Source: Yoonia sp.
GTDB lineage: Bacteria > Pseudomonadota > Alphaproteobacteria > Rhodobacterales > Rhodobacteraceae
Assembly: GCA_029250945.1 (NCBI GenBank)
Contig: JAQXEG010000001.1
Span: 1 to 61,028, forward strand
DNA: 61,028 nucleotides
Direction of reading: 5' to 3'
Shown here: positions 10,300-19,481 of the stretch, piece after piece
Numbering within the stretch: the first letter of the stretch is position 1
How the letters are laid out: each line of letters starts with the position of its first letter
Notes under the pieces: model-generated
Told to the model about the DNA's origin: nothing
What the model saw: the letters and a program-made list of their open reading frames with translations, nothing else
Databases searched by the model: none
Program-made: the position numbers and the translations under genes

Positions 10300-10338
10300 C
10301 GCATCAGCTTAGACGAAGTCTGGTAAATGTCGCGTCAA

Positions 10339-11448
10339 TTATCCGTGGGCTGCGGCTATGGCGTTTGGCAACGCGGCAGCCAGCAATTGCATCTCGGAGT
10401 GCGGGCCACAACTGATGCGGATACAGCGGTTTTGTGGGGCGACAAACGGCATGCGAACGAAAATACCCCGCTTGCCCAACTCATCGACGACCTTGCGGGC
10501 AAACGCGGCGTCATGGCCGCAGTCAACCGCGACAAAATTGGTGGCAGACGGGATCGGGGTCAGCCTGCAATCCAGCGCGATCTTGGCGATCTGGTCGCGC
10601 GATTTCTGTGCCGCTGATACAACGTTGTTCATGTGCTCGATATCCGCCAAAGCGGCCAATGCCCCCAGCTGGCTGGTGCGGTTCATGCCAAAGTGATTGC
10701 GCACCTTGTTGAATGCCGCGATCAAAGGTGCGGCCCCCACGGCATAGCCGACACGCGCGCCAGCCATGCCGTAAGCCTTCGAAAACGTGCGCATACGAAT
10801 GACGCGCGGATCGGCTGGTGACAGGGCTGGCACCGCAGCATCAGGGGCAAGCTCGATATACGCCTCATCCAGAATAAGCAGGCAATCGTCGGGAATTTCG
10901 GCAACCATCCGTTCAATCACATGACCCTTGTGGTAGGTGCCCATCGGGTTATCCGGATTGGCGATATAGATCAGCTTTGCGTCCGTTTCGCGGGCCTTTG
11001 CCACCAGCCGCGACGGATCCTCATGGTCGCCAGTGTAGGGAACGGTGTGCAGCGTCCCACCAAAGCCCGCGACGTGATAATTGAACGTCGGATAGGCCCC
11101 AGCAGAGGTCACGACGCTATCGCCTTGGGCAATCAACAGGCGGACCAGCAGTCCGAGCAGCGTGTCGATCCCTTCGCCGATCATGATATTCTCAGCAGCG
11201 ATATTATGGTGCGCGGCAAGCGCCTGACGTAGATCGTGGCTTTCGGGGTCGGCATACATCCAGGCTTGGGCCGCTGCATCCTGCATGACTTTAATCGCAA
11301 AGGGCGACGGGCCGAAACCGGATTCGTTGGCCCCGAGGCGGGCGGCGAATGTGGTTCCCGACAGCCTTTGCAACGCCTCTGGCCCGACGAAGGGGACAGA
11401 ACTTGGCAAAGTGGCGGCAAGGCGGGTCAGGCGTGGATCATCAGTCAT
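10339..11448 (-). CDS. HisC-like class I/II aminotransferase
   Basis: This PLP-dependent aminotransferase of the histidinol-phosphate aminotransferase superfamily has 369 residues. Visible motifs are ANESGFGPSP at the N-terminus, the cofactor-site IANPDNPMGT, the aspartate in LILDEAYIE, the Schiff-base lysine in RTFSKAYGMAGARVGYA, and RISCG near the C-terminus. Histidinol-phosphate or aromatic amino acid transamination is the usual activity. As there are no his genes nearby, it may be a paralogue. The start at 11448 gives MTDDPRL; the longer frame has no better ribosome site. Confidence 0.83.
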   Translation of the reverse strand: MTDDPRLTRLAATLPSSVPFVGPEALQRLSGTTFAARLGANESGFGPSPFAIKVMQDAAAQAWMYADPESHDLRQALAAHHNIAAENIMIGEGIDTLLGLLVRLLIAQGDSVVTSAGAYPTFNYHVAGFGGTLHTVPYTGDHEDPSRLVAKARETDAKLIYIANPDNPMGTYHKGHVIERMVAEIPDDCLLILDEAYIELAPDAAVPALSPADPRVIRMRTFSKAYGMAGARVGYAVGAAPLIAAFNKVRNHFGMNRTSQLGALAALADIEHMNNVVSAAQKSRDQIAKIALDCRLTPIPSATNFVAVDCGHDAAFARKVVDELGKRGIFVRMPFVAPQNRCIRISCGPHSEMQLLAAALPNAIAAAHG

Positions 11449-11477
11449 GGCGTCAGATAAGCCGCCACCGCGCAAAC

Positions 11478-11518
11478 TTGCAATATGGCAAATTGTACAT
11501 ATATGCGAATCGTTCGCA
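11478..11518. promoter_or_regulatory. Divergent intergenic region with two inverted repeats
   Basis: Between the HisC-like gene and the divergent 52-residue gene lie TTGC-N6-GCAA (11478-11491) and TGCGAA-TCG-TTCGCA (11504-11518), in an AT-rich stretch. They are candidate operators or promoter elements. No matching regulator is recognised. Confidence 0.3.
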
Positions 11519-11538
11519 ATTGTCCGTCGGAGGGTAAG

Positions 11539-11697
11539 ATGGAACTTAGCAGATGTAGATTTTTTGCCGCAACCGGTACCGCCGCCGTGGTGCGTGTGGC
11601 CCCAACAGTGGCCCGCCCGGGTGGTCGGCGCATTCTGACGCTGGTCTATGACAAGGCGCTTGGCATGATGCGTGCCGTGGAACGCGTGGTTCCATAG
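11539..11697 (+). CDS. Small conserved protein (52 residues)
   Basis: The ATG at 11539 has an excellent GGAGGG ribosome site 4 nt upstream. The product begins with a basic, short hydrophobic segment (RCRFFAATGTAAVVRV) and ends with TLVYDKALGMMRAVERVVP, a tail I recall from short roseobacter hypothetical proteins. Function is unknown. A twin-arginine or membrane-anchor role is not supported by a clear motif. It is divergent from the HisC-like gene and followed by a hairpin terminator. Confidence 0.65.
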   Translation: MELSRCRFFAATGTAAVVRVAPTVARPGGRRILTLVYDKALGMMRAVERVVP

Positions 11698-11704
11698 GAT
11701 CGAG

Positions 11705-11725
11705 GGCCCCGCCTAAGGCAGGGCC
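11705..11725. terminator. Hairpin between convergent genes
   Basis: GGCCCcGCC-TAA-GGCaGGGCC folds into a GC-rich stem between the end of the small gene (11697) and the end of valS (11736). No clear T-tract is present. Confidence 0.5.
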
Positions 11726-11735
11726 GCCGATCAGC

Positions 11736-14700
11736 TTATCCCAACTCTGCAAGGCGGGCGATTGCCGCCTTGAGCTGTGCCTCTTCCTCTTCGCGCAGAC
11801 GCAGGTTTTCTTGCGTCTCTGCCAGCACCTCTGGCGGGGCGGAGGCCGCGAATTTCGGGTTGTTCAAACGGCCACGTAAGCCGCCGAGTTCCTTGCCCAA
11901 TTTCTGCATGGATTTTTCGAGGCGCGCGATCTCGGACGGGACGTCGATCAAACCTTCGAGTGGGAGGCCAAATGTGCCACCCGGCATCGGGATTGTGACG
12001 CAGCCTTTGGGCAGTGCGTCGACCTTTTTCAGGCTCTCAATCCGCGCGAGGCGTTGGATCAGCACATGGTTGTTGTCCCATGCGGCCTGACCCTTGGCCT
12101 CCAGTTCGGTGAACACGAGCGGCACTTTGGCACCCGCGGGCACGTGGACTTGGGCGCGGTTGGACCGCACTGTTTCGATCAGGTTGATCGTCCAGTTCAT
12201 TTCCGCATCGGCGTCTGCGTCCACCAGTTCGGCCCCGTAAGTCGGCCAATCGGCGTGGACCAGCATTTTGGCGCGTGTATCGGCGGTGCCCCACAGCTCC
12301 TCGGTGATGAAGGGCATGATTGGGTGCAGCATGATCAATGCTTGGTCGAGGACCCAGCGCAGGGTGGCTTGGGTTTCCATTTTCGCCACCTCATCCTCGC
12401 CTTGAAGGATCGGTTTGGAGAATTCCAGATACCAGTCGCAGACCTTGCCCCATGTGAAGGCATAGAGAGTGTTGGCCGCATCGTTAAAGCGGTAGGTTTC
12501 TAAGGCTGCGTCCACAGCGACGCGGGTCTTGCCGACCTCGCCGATGATCCATTTGTTCAGCGTCTGCGTGGCTTGCGGCATCGCCGTGTCGCCCGCATTC
12601 GGGATCTCGTAGTGATCGGCAAAGCTAAACGCGTTCCAGAGTTTCGTGCCGAAGTTCCGGTATCCTTTGATCCGGTCCTCGGAGATTTTCAGTACACCAC
12701 CGAGGGCTGCCATTTGCGCGTTTGAGAACCGCAATGCGTCCGCGCCATAAGCGTCGATCATGTCGAGCGGGTCGATCACGTTACCTTTGGTCTTCGACAT
12801 CTTCTCGCCCTTGGCGTCGCGGACAAGCTGGTGCAGATAGATGGTGTGGAACGGGTTTTCATCCAAAACCGCGTTGGACATCATCATCATGCGTGCAACC
12901 CAGAAGAACAGGATGTCTTGGCCTGTGATCAGCACGTCACCGGGGAAGTATTTCATCGCTTCGTTTTCGGCAGGCCAGCCCAGCGTGCCGAATGGCCAAA
13001 GGCCGGAGGAGAACCATGTGTCGAGGACGTCGGGATCGCGGTACAAGTTAACTGAATAGTGGTCGCCAGCATCGGCGACCGTTTGGTTGTCAAAGCCGCT
13101 GCTTTCGCAAATTGAAATAGTTACAGGCTTGTTTAGTTTCGACTCATAGTAGGCTCGGGCATTCTTGATCGCCTCTTCTTCAGTTAATTCACAAAAAGAA
13201 GGTCTTGATGTTGGAACGGCGCTCGTCTCGTCGGGCGGCCCGTCAAGGAAAGTAATTCCGCCGAAGTTAGGAACTACATCCGGCCCATACCAAACCGGAA
13301 TCTGATGTCCCCACCACAGTTGGCGCGAGATGCACCATGGTTCGATATTGTCGAGCCAGTGGTAGTACACTTTTTCGCCGCTCTCGGGCATGATCTTGGT
13401 CTCGCCGTTGCGCACGGCGTCCAATGCGGGTTGCACGATTTGGGCGGTGTCGACGAACCATTGGTCGGTCAGCGCAGGCTCGATCACCACGTTGGAACGG
13501 TCGCCGAACGGCTGCATGATCTTCTTGTTCTCGACCATTGGGACGGTCTCGGTCACTTCCACTTTTTCGCCGTCGTCGTTTTTGACGGTGCGGGTGACGT
13601 CATGCATCACGGCGAGGCCTTCGGCGGTGATGTCGGCAATCACCTTGGCGCGGGCATCAAAACGGTCGAGGCCACGGTATTCCTCGGGCACCATATTCAT
13701 CGCGGCGATCATCGCCTCGTCGAATGTCTGCTCGCCGTTGGCGATGGCTTGGGCCACGGCGGCCTCTTCGGCATATGGCTTACCATCGGCGCGCATCGTG
13801 CCCTTGGTGTCCATCAGCGCATACATCGGCAGGTTGCCGCGTTTGGCGACCTCGTAGTCGTTGAAATCATGCGCGCCAGTGATTTTCACCGCGCCTGAGC
13901 CGAAGGTCATATCGGGGTAGGGGTCGGTGATGATCGGGATCAGGCGGCGCTGCGCCTTGGGGCCAACAGGAATTTCGCACAGCTGGCCCACGATTGGGTT
14001 GTAGCGTTCGTCGTCCTTGTGCACGGCAACCGCGCCATCACCGAGCATGGTTTCAGGGCGGGTTGTGGCGATGGAAATGTAGTCGCGGGTCTCGCGCAGG
14101 GTCTCGTTCCCGTCCTCGTCCTTTTCGACGTATTCATAGGTCGCGCCATTCGCCAGCGGGTATTTGAAGTGCCACATATGGCCGTCAACTTCACGGTTCT
14201 CAACCTCAAGATCGGAAATCGCGGTTTCAAAATGCGGGTCCCAGTTGACCAAGCGCTTGCCGCGGTAAATTTTGCCATCGTTGTATAGCTTGACGAACAC
14301 CTGCAAAACCGCGTCGTGGAAATTGCCGGACTTTTCTGTGTCAGGGGCAGAGGACGCACCCGACATGGTGAAGGCCGAGCGCGAGAAATCCATGCTGTCG
14401 CCAAGACGGCGGGCCTGCTGTTCGATCATGCCGCCCTTGGCCGCCTTCCATTCCCAGACTTTTTCCAGGAATTTTTCGCGGCCCAATTCGGTACGTTTTG
14501 GCTGACCTGTTGCGGCCAGATCCTTTTCAACCATCAGCTGGGTGGCGATACCCGCGTGGTCCAGACCGGGTTGCCACAGGGTGTCGAACCCCTGCATACG
14601 TTTCCACCGGATCAGAATATCCATCAGCGTGTGGTTAAACGCGTGGCCGACATGCAGGTGGCCCGTCACATTGGGCGGTGGCAACATGATGCAATAGGTG

Positions 14701-14810
14701 GATGCGCCGTCACGGGCGTTTGCGCCTGCTTTGAATGCGCCTGCATCCTCCCACATCTGGTAGATGCGGGGTTCAGCGGTATTTGCGTCGAATGTCTTGT
14801 CCATCGCCAT
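11736..14810 (-). CDS. valS: Valyl-tRNA synthetase
   Basis: This class Ia synthetase charges tRNA-Val. Its 1024 residues include the HIGH-type motif in PPPNVTGHLHVGHAF (about residues 47-61), the KMSKS loop GEKMSKTKGN, an editing (CP1) domain and a C-terminal coiled coil (LEKSMQKLGKELGGLRGRL) typical of bacterial ValRS. A segment around 13085-13250 is distinctly AT-richer than the rest of the gene and encodes a Lys/Ser/Asn-rich insert just before the conserved DPDVLDTWFSSGLWPFG. The frame is intact through it. Confidence 0.97.
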   Translation of the reverse strand: MAMDKTFDANTAEPRIYQMWEDAGAFKAGANARDGASTYCIMLPPPNVTGHLHVGHAFNHTLMDILIRWKRMQGFDTLWQPGLDHAGIATQLMVEKDLAATGQPKRTELGREKFLEKVWEWKAAKGGMIEQQARRLGDSMDFSRSAFTMSGASSAPDTEKSGNFHDAVLQVFVKLYNDGKIYRGKRLVNWDPHFETAISDLEVENREVDGHMWHFKYPLANGATYEYVEKDEDGNETLRETRDYISIATTRPETMLGDGAVAVHKDDERYNPIVGQLCEIPVGPKAQRRLIPIITDPYPDMTFGSGAVKITGAHDFNDYEVAKRGNLPMYALMDTKGTMRADGKPYAEEAAVAQAIANGEQTFDEAMIAAMNMVPEEYRGLDRFDARAKVIADITAEGLAVMHDVTRTVKNDDGEKVEVTETVPMVENKKIMQPFGDRSNVVIEPALTDQWFVDTAQIVQPALDAVRNGETKIMPESGEKVYYHWLDNIEPWCISRQLWWGHQIPVWYGPDVVPNFGGITFLDGPPDETSAVPTSRPSFCELTEEEAIKNARAYYESKLNKPVTISICESSGFDNQTVADAGDHYSVNLYRDPDVLDTWFSSGLWPFGTLGWPAENEAMKYFPGDVLITGQDILFFWVARMMMMSNAVLDENPFHTIYLHQLVRDAKGEKMSKTKGNVIDPLDMIDAYGADALRFSNAQMAALGGVLKISEDRIKGYRNFGTKLWNAFSFADHYEIPNAGDTAMPQATQTLNKWIIGEVGKTRVAVDAALETYRFNDAANTLYAFTWGKVCDWYLEFSKPILQGEDEVAKMETQATLRWVLDQALIMLHPIMPFITEELWGTADTRAKMLVHADWPTYGAELVDADADAEMNWTINLIETVRSNRAQVHVPAGAKVPLVFTELEAKGQAAWDNNHVLIQRLARIESLKKVDALPKGCVTIPMPGGTFGLPLEGLIDVPSEIARLEKSMQKLGKELGGLRGRLNNPKFAASAPPEVLAETQENLRLREEEEAQLKAAIARLAELG

Positions 14811-14935
14811 AGTTATGCCGTCCTTATCTGGTTAGGTTGCGTTTAAACAAAGCGATGCACGGGGAAAAGGGGCAATGCAGCGTGATCAAGCCAAGACATA
14901 GCCGAAAGAGCCCGCATCCGTGGATCGAGATTTTG

Positions 14936-15638
14936 ATGGCGCTGAAGGGGTATTTTGCCGTGATTGCGGGCGTTGTCGCGGTCTTTTTGACAATTCAAAG
15001 CGTGATTGGCTACCGCGACGCACAGCGGCTAGCGAATGATGGCGCCTGGACGCGCGCACAAATCCTGGCACAACGGGCCATACAAGACGACGATAAGACC
15101 ACATACTATGTCACCCTCCGGTTTGATGTTGCATCGCAATCTGTGCGCAAAGAACGCTCGGTTGGGTCATCCTATTACAGGGCGCACCCGGTGGGGTCGC
15201 AGGTGCAGGTGAAATATTGGACGGGTGGTCCAAAACTGTTCGAGTTGCGCGAAGGCCAAACAAAAGGCGGTGCCGTTGGCACGCAATGGCTGGCGCTTGC
15301 TGTTGGTATTGCTGCCCTCGCCGCGATTTGGTTTCCGGGGCGCAAGACCAATGCCGCCGTGCTTTCGCGGCGTTACGGCCACCGCGACGATCACGAATAT
15401 CGTAGAACGCAAGAAAAGTTATCGGCCCACTGGGCGCGGCTATATGCAGTTTCGCACGGTGGACGGGCTGACAGGCGAGAGTCTTGATGCATCCATTCGG
15501 ACATTTCAGGCACTGGGACGTGGCACGCAGATCGTGGTGTTTGTCCGTGGGCAAGATGTCTGGTGGGAAGGCGACGTCGGCCCGCGTGCGCGTGTGCCTA
15601 GCCAGCTACCAAAGGTGACCTTGCCCCCGGACGCGTGA
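14936..15638 (+). pseudogene. DUF3592-like membrane protein, frameshifted
   Basis: The first part (14936 to about 15370) encodes an N-terminal membrane helix, a DUF3592-type beta module (YYVTLRFDVASQSVRKERSV) and a second helix (LALAVGIAALAAIWFPG). After VLSRR the original frame degenerates and stops at 15487. The continuation, a second DUF3592-like module (TATATITNIVERKKSY then VDGLTGESLDASIRTFQ), is in another frame and runs to 15638. One base too many, or two too few, near 15365-15375 explains it. This is either a real frameshift or a sequencing error. The start is uncertain; ATGs at 14837 and 14855 are also in frame. The end overlaps the convergent HD gene by 41 bp. Confidence 0.75.
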
Positions 15639-16194
15639 CCGCCGGATCATAGGGGGTGCGCGCAAACACCTCACGTACGCGATTGGCGAAATGCGACAGC
15701 GGCATGGTGTCGTAGGCGGGGTCAAATGATGACTGGTCCCAGCGTTCACAGAATGTCGCGCAATCGTCGAAATAGGCGTGGCCTGCGTAGGCATCGCGCT
15801 TGTCAGGGTTCGCGCCAATATGTTCCCCGTAATACACTAGCTGGAAATCTCCGTGTTTTTCCACGACCCACGCGACCTGTTCACGTACAAATGGGCGCAG
15901 GATCGCAGCTGCATATTCGTCGTGGTTATAGGGCGCGTAGATATCGCCGATGTCATGCAACAAGGCCGCGACGATCCAGTCGGTATCCGCGCCGTCACGC
16001 TCTGCCCGCGTGGCCGATTGCAGCGAATGGGCCAGCCGCGTGACCTGATAGCCGGACAATCCTTCGTCCAGATCAACTAGCGCCTGTAGCAGACGATCAG
16101 CCGTGCCTTTTGTATATTCAACCTCGTGGTGGGTCAGGAAATCATAGTCTTCCTTGTCGCCATCTTTCATGGCGGTGAATTTGACGCGATCCAT
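15598..16194 (-). CDS. HD-domain protein, PhnZ/TmpB-like putative di-iron oxygenase
   Basis: This 198-residue HD-superfamily protein has ligands at H56 (LAHSLQSA), H80-D81 (ALLHDIGD), H91 (YNHDEY) and H114 (EKHGDF), counted from the ATG at 16194. The HSLQ context resembles mixed-valent di-iron oxygenases of the PhnZ/TmpB group, which cleave the C-P bond of 1-hydroxyphosphonates, more than classical phosphohydrolases. Its start shares one base with the stop of the upstream PhyH-type dioxygenase, so the two are coupled. PhnY (PhyH family) and PhnZ (HD) form exactly such a pair. The substrate is not proven, and an HD phosphohydrolase remains possible. Confidence 0.7.
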   Translation of the reverse strand: MDRVKFTAMKDGDKEDYDFLTHHEVEYTKGTADRLLQALVDLDEGLSGYQVTRLAHSLQSATRAERDGADTDWIVAALLHDIGDIYAPYNHDEYAAAILRPFVREQVAWVVEKHGDFQLVYYGEHIGANPDKRDAYAGHAYFDDCATFCERWDQSSFDPAYDTMPLSHFANRVREVFARTPYDPAVTRPGARSPLVAG

Positions 16195-17060
16195 CAATCT
16201 GCCTTTTCATAAAAGCTGCTGGCCTTCTTGGCGCCGCGCATCATGACGGCGGTTTGAAGTTTTCGGATATCTTCATAAACGGCCAATGCGGCGAGATCAA
16301 ACGGCGCCGCTGGGATTGGGGAAGGTTCCCAATGGCCATGCGCATCCTCGCCACGGGCCAAATGGGCATAATCACGCTCGCCGCCCGACTTGCTGATCTT
16401 CGGCGTCAGATACCGCAAGACCACGCCGATCCGCCGATCATTGGACACATTGGGGCCGGACCCGTGGATCGTTAACCCGTGATGTAGGCTGATTTCACCG
16501 GGTTGCAGTTCCATGGAAACCTTGTCCTTTTCAGCCACATCCACGCGGATTTCCTGACCGCGTGACAATAGATTGTCACCGTCGAATGTATCCTCATGTG
16601 GCAGGATCGGATTTTTATGGCTGGCACGCACGACATCCATGCAGCCGCTTTCGCGGGTGGCGGGCGATAGGGCAAGCCACGCGGTTGTGAGCCCGTCAAT
16701 CTCGCCCATGCCCCAATATGTGAGATCCTGATGCATGGTGACCACCGCCTTGGTGCGCGGTTCCTTAATCAAAAATTCAACGGAATACAGCATGACGTCC
16801 GGGCCGAGCACCCCCTCGATTGCGTCCAAAATGGCGGGGTGCGTCCCAATTTCATGGGCAAGTGGCATTACGACCTGTGCATTCACCCGTTTATAGGTGT
16901 TCAAAGGTTGCGGCAGATCGGCGGGCAGCCATTCGGCCTCCAGCGCTTCCAGCTTGGCTCGCCATTCTGCGGCCTCTGCGGGGCTAAGGGCTGGGATGGG
17001 GTAAAGATATCCGTCGTCCCAATAGGATTGCGACTGGGCTGGGGTCAGTGAATTTGGCAT
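16194..17060 (-). CDS. PhyH (phytanoyl-CoA dioxygenase) family Fe(II)/2-oxoglutarate hydroxylase
   Basis: This 288-residue PhyH-family enzyme shows the iron triad H110-x-D112 (VVTMHQD) and a distal His (H199 in LTIHGSGPN), plus the 2-oxoglutarate-binding Arg downstream (NDRR). The family hydroxylates carbons next to carboxylates, phosphonates or amines. PhnY, the 2-aminoethylphosphonate hydroxylase, belongs here. The gene leads a two-gene operon with the HD protein, with which it overlaps. No C-P lyase genes or phosphonate transporter lie nearby, so the substrate is open. Confidence 0.82.
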   Translation of the reverse strand: MPNSLTPAQSQSYWDDGYLYPIPALSPAEAAEWRAKLEALEAEWLPADLPQPLNTYKRVNAQVVMPLAHEIGTHPAILDAIEGVLGPDVMLYSVEFLIKEPRTKAVVTMHQDLTYWGMGEIDGLTTAWLALSPATRESGCMDVVRASHKNPILPHEDTFDGDNLLSRGQEIRVDVAEKDKVSMELQPGEISLHHGLTIHGSGPNVSNDRRIGVVLRYLTPKISKSGGERDYAHLARGEDAHGHWEPSPIPAAPFDLAALAVYEDIRKLQTAVMMRGAKKASSFYEKAD

Positions 17061-17195
17061 GGCGCACCTGTTTGTTGTCCTGCATCACGGTTGCGTGCCA
17101 ATCCCGTCACGTCTTGTCTGTTTGCGACCCGATTTGGCGGTGGACAGTGCTACGCCGCAGGTTAGTTTATCCAACATCAAACACGGAGCAGCACC

Positions 17196-19481
17196 TTGGA
17201 AAAATTCGGCAAAAGCCAATCGACCGTCCGGTTGGAAGATCAGCGTTTTCTGACTGGTGGTGGCCGCTACGTGGATGATATTACGCCGGAAGGTGCGCTG
17301 TTTGCCTACTTCCTCCGCTCGGCCGTTGCCCACGGCGACATTGCAGAGCTGGAGCTGGATGATGCCCGGGACATGCCTGGTGTGGCTTTGGTTGTGGCTG
17401 CTGATGATTTGGTGGCGGCAGGCGTGAAAATGGGGCTGAAGGGTGTGCAGCTCCCGCATGTTGACGGTTCCAAACGCAAGGGGCCGCTGCGTCCGCTATT
17501 GGCGCAATCGCGTGTACGCCACGTGGGCGAGGCGATTGCAATGATTGTGGCCGAAACCATGGATCAGGCCCGCGATGCGGCCGAGGTGATCGGGCTAGAG
17601 ATTGATGACCTGCCACCCCATGTGGCCCCTGTGATCGGCGGCGAGGCCATCCACCCCGAGGCCCCACAAAACGAAGCGTTTGAATGGCATAAAGGCGACT
17701 GTGCTGCCGTGGATGCGGCGATTGCCGCCGCCGCCCATGTGATCCGCGTGAATGTCCCTGACAACCGCATCATCTGTAACGCAATGGAGCCGCGCGGCTG
17801 CTACGCAGAGATCGCGGATGGCCGTCTGCATGTGGCTGTGAACGGGCAGGGTGTCTGGGTGCCTAAGGCCGATTTGATGTATCACTTTGGGCTGGGCAAG
17901 GACGAATTGCGCGTCACCAACTCTGATGTGGGCGGTGGTTTCGGGATGAAGGCCATGCGCTATCCCGAAACATTCTGTGTCGCCCATGCTGCCCGTACCT
18001 TGGGCCGCCCCGTGCGCTGGATGTCGGAACGGACAGAGGCGATGTTGACCGATAACGCAGGCCGCGATCTGGTAACAGAGGCGACGCTGGCCTTTGACGC
18101 CGATCATAAGCTGATCGGCTATCACGTTGATACGATTGCCAATATGGGGGCCTATAATTCCCAATTTGCCCAAGGCATCCAGACCGACCTATTCGCAAAG
18201 GTGCTGATGGGTGTCTATGACGTGCAAGCCGCCACTATGTCTGTGCGCGGTGTGTTTACCAACACCACACCCGTTGACGCCTATCGCGGTGCGGGCCGGC
18301 CAGAGGCGATTTTTGTGCTAGAACGGGCCATGGACCAGGCGGCGCGTGAATTGGGCGTTGATACGCTGGAGCTGCGGCGCAAAAACTTTATCGCACCCGA
18401 CCAATTTCCCTATACCACAGCCACCGATGTGACCTACGACGTTGGTGAATTTTCCGCGCTGCTGGATGCCGCTGTCGAAGCCGCTGACATGCCCGGATAT
18501 GCCGCCCGCCGTGCGGCCGATACCGACAAGCTGCGCGGGCTTGGGCTGTGTTACTATATCGAAAGCATCCTTGGCGCCCCGTCTGAGACAACCCGCGTTG
18601 TGTTCGAGGATGATCATGCCGCGATCTATGTCGGCACACAGTCGAACGGGCAGGGGCATGAAACGGTCTATACCCAATTTCTGTCTGATCAGACCGGCAT
18701 CCCCATGGATCACATCCGTGTCGTGCAAGGCGACAGCGACCTGATCCCGACGGGTGGCGGCACGGGCGGGTCCCGTTCGGTCACTGTGCAAAACACGGCG
18801 ACGCTGGCGGCGGTTGATGTGACTATCACAGGTTTCAGCGCATTTCTGGCCGAGGTTGAGGGCGTCGCGGTTGAAGATGTGCAATTCGATGATGAACGGT
18901 TCCGTATTGCAGGATCAAACCTGACCCCAACGATGGTTGAGGTGGCAGACATGGCGCGTGATGCGGGGCGGTCCGACCTTTTGGATCAATCGGCATCCAT
19001 CACGCTGGACAATCGCAGTTTTCCCAACGGCGCCCATGTGGCTGAGGTGCTGATTGACCCCGATACGGGCGTGGTTGAAATTGTGAAATACACGGTCGTT
19101 GATGATTTCGGCAATCTGATCAATCCCATGCTGGTCGAGGGGCAAGTGCATGGCGGCGTTGTGCAGGGGCTGGGGCAGGCGCTGACCGAACGTGTCGTTT
19201 ATGACGAGGATGGCCAATTGCTGACCGCGACGTTCATGGATTACGCAATGCCCCGCGCCGATGACATGCCAATGATCGATTTTTCCACGCGGGGCACCCC
19301 GTCGCGTTATAACCCCATGGGCATGAAGGGCTGCGGCGAGGCGGGGACAGTTGGCGCCTTGGCCGCGATCACCAACGCGGTGACAGATGCGCTTTGGGAT
19401 ATGGGCGTGCGGGATGCCCATATGCCGTTCACCCCCCACCGTGTGTGGCAAATGATGCAGGATGCCCGTGCCGGTTCGTGA
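17196..19481 (+). CDS. Form-II CoxL-like molybdenum hydroxylase large subunit
   Basis: This is the molybdopterin-cytosine-dinucleotide-binding large subunit of the xanthine dehydrogenase/CO dehydrogenase superfamily, 761 residues. GGGFGMK binds the cofactor, the active-site loop near residue 362 is AYRGAGR (form II) rather than AYXCSFR (true CODH), and the catalytic Glu is in GCGEAGTVG near residue 715. It is therefore an aldehyde- or N-heterocycle-type hydroxylase of unknown substrate, not a proven CO oxidiser. The start is a TTG with GGAG 7 nt upstream. The FAD and 2Fe-2S subunits, normally adjacent, are absent here. Confidence 0.88.
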   Translation: MEKFGKSQSTVRLEDQRFLTGGGRYVDDITPEGALFAYFLRSAVAHGDIAELELDDARDMPGVALVVAADDLVAAGVKMGLKGVQLPHVDGSKRKGPLRPLLAQSRVRHVGEAIAMIVAETMDQARDAAEVIGLEIDDLPPHVAPVIGGEAIHPEAPQNEAFEWHKGDCAAVDAAIAAAAHVIRVNVPDNRIICNAMEPRGCYAEIADGRLHVAVNGQGVWVPKADLMYHFGLGKDELRVTNSDVGGGFGMKAMRYPETFCVAHAARTLGRPVRWMSERTEAMLTDNAGRDLVTEATLAFDADHKLIGYHVDTIANMGAYNSQFAQGIQTDLFAKVLMGVYDVQAATMSVRGVFTNTTPVDAYRGAGRPEAIFVLERAMDQAARELGVDTLELRRKNFIAPDQFPYTTATDVTYDVGEFSALLDAAVEAADMPGYAARRAADTDKLRGLGLCYYIESILGAPSETTRVVFEDDHAAIYVGTQSNGQGHETVYTQFLSDQTGIPMDHIRVVQGDSDLIPTGGGTGGSRSVTVQNTATLAAVDVTITGFSAFLAEVEGVAVEDVQFDDERFRIAGSNLTPTMVEVADMARDAGRSDLLDQSASITLDNRSFPNGAHVAEVLIDPDTGVVEIVKYTVVDDFGNLINPMLVEGQVHGGVVQGLGQALTERVVYDEDGQLLTATFMDYAMPRADDMPMIDFSTRGTPSRYNPMGMKGCGEAGTVGALAAITNAVTDALWDMGVRDAHMPFTPHRVWQMMQDARAGS

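Noticed and set aside
13305..13898. Long plus-strand reading frame (197 residues) inside valS
   Set aside because: Antisense shadow of valS: His/Gly/Val-rich low-complexity composition and no ribosome site; the valS frame shows clear synthetase motifs here.
16194..19481. Calling the molybdenum hydroxylase a carbon monoxide dehydrogenase
   Set aside because: The loop is AYRGAGR (form II), not the AYXCSFR of CO-oxidising CoxL, and CoxM/CoxS are absent.
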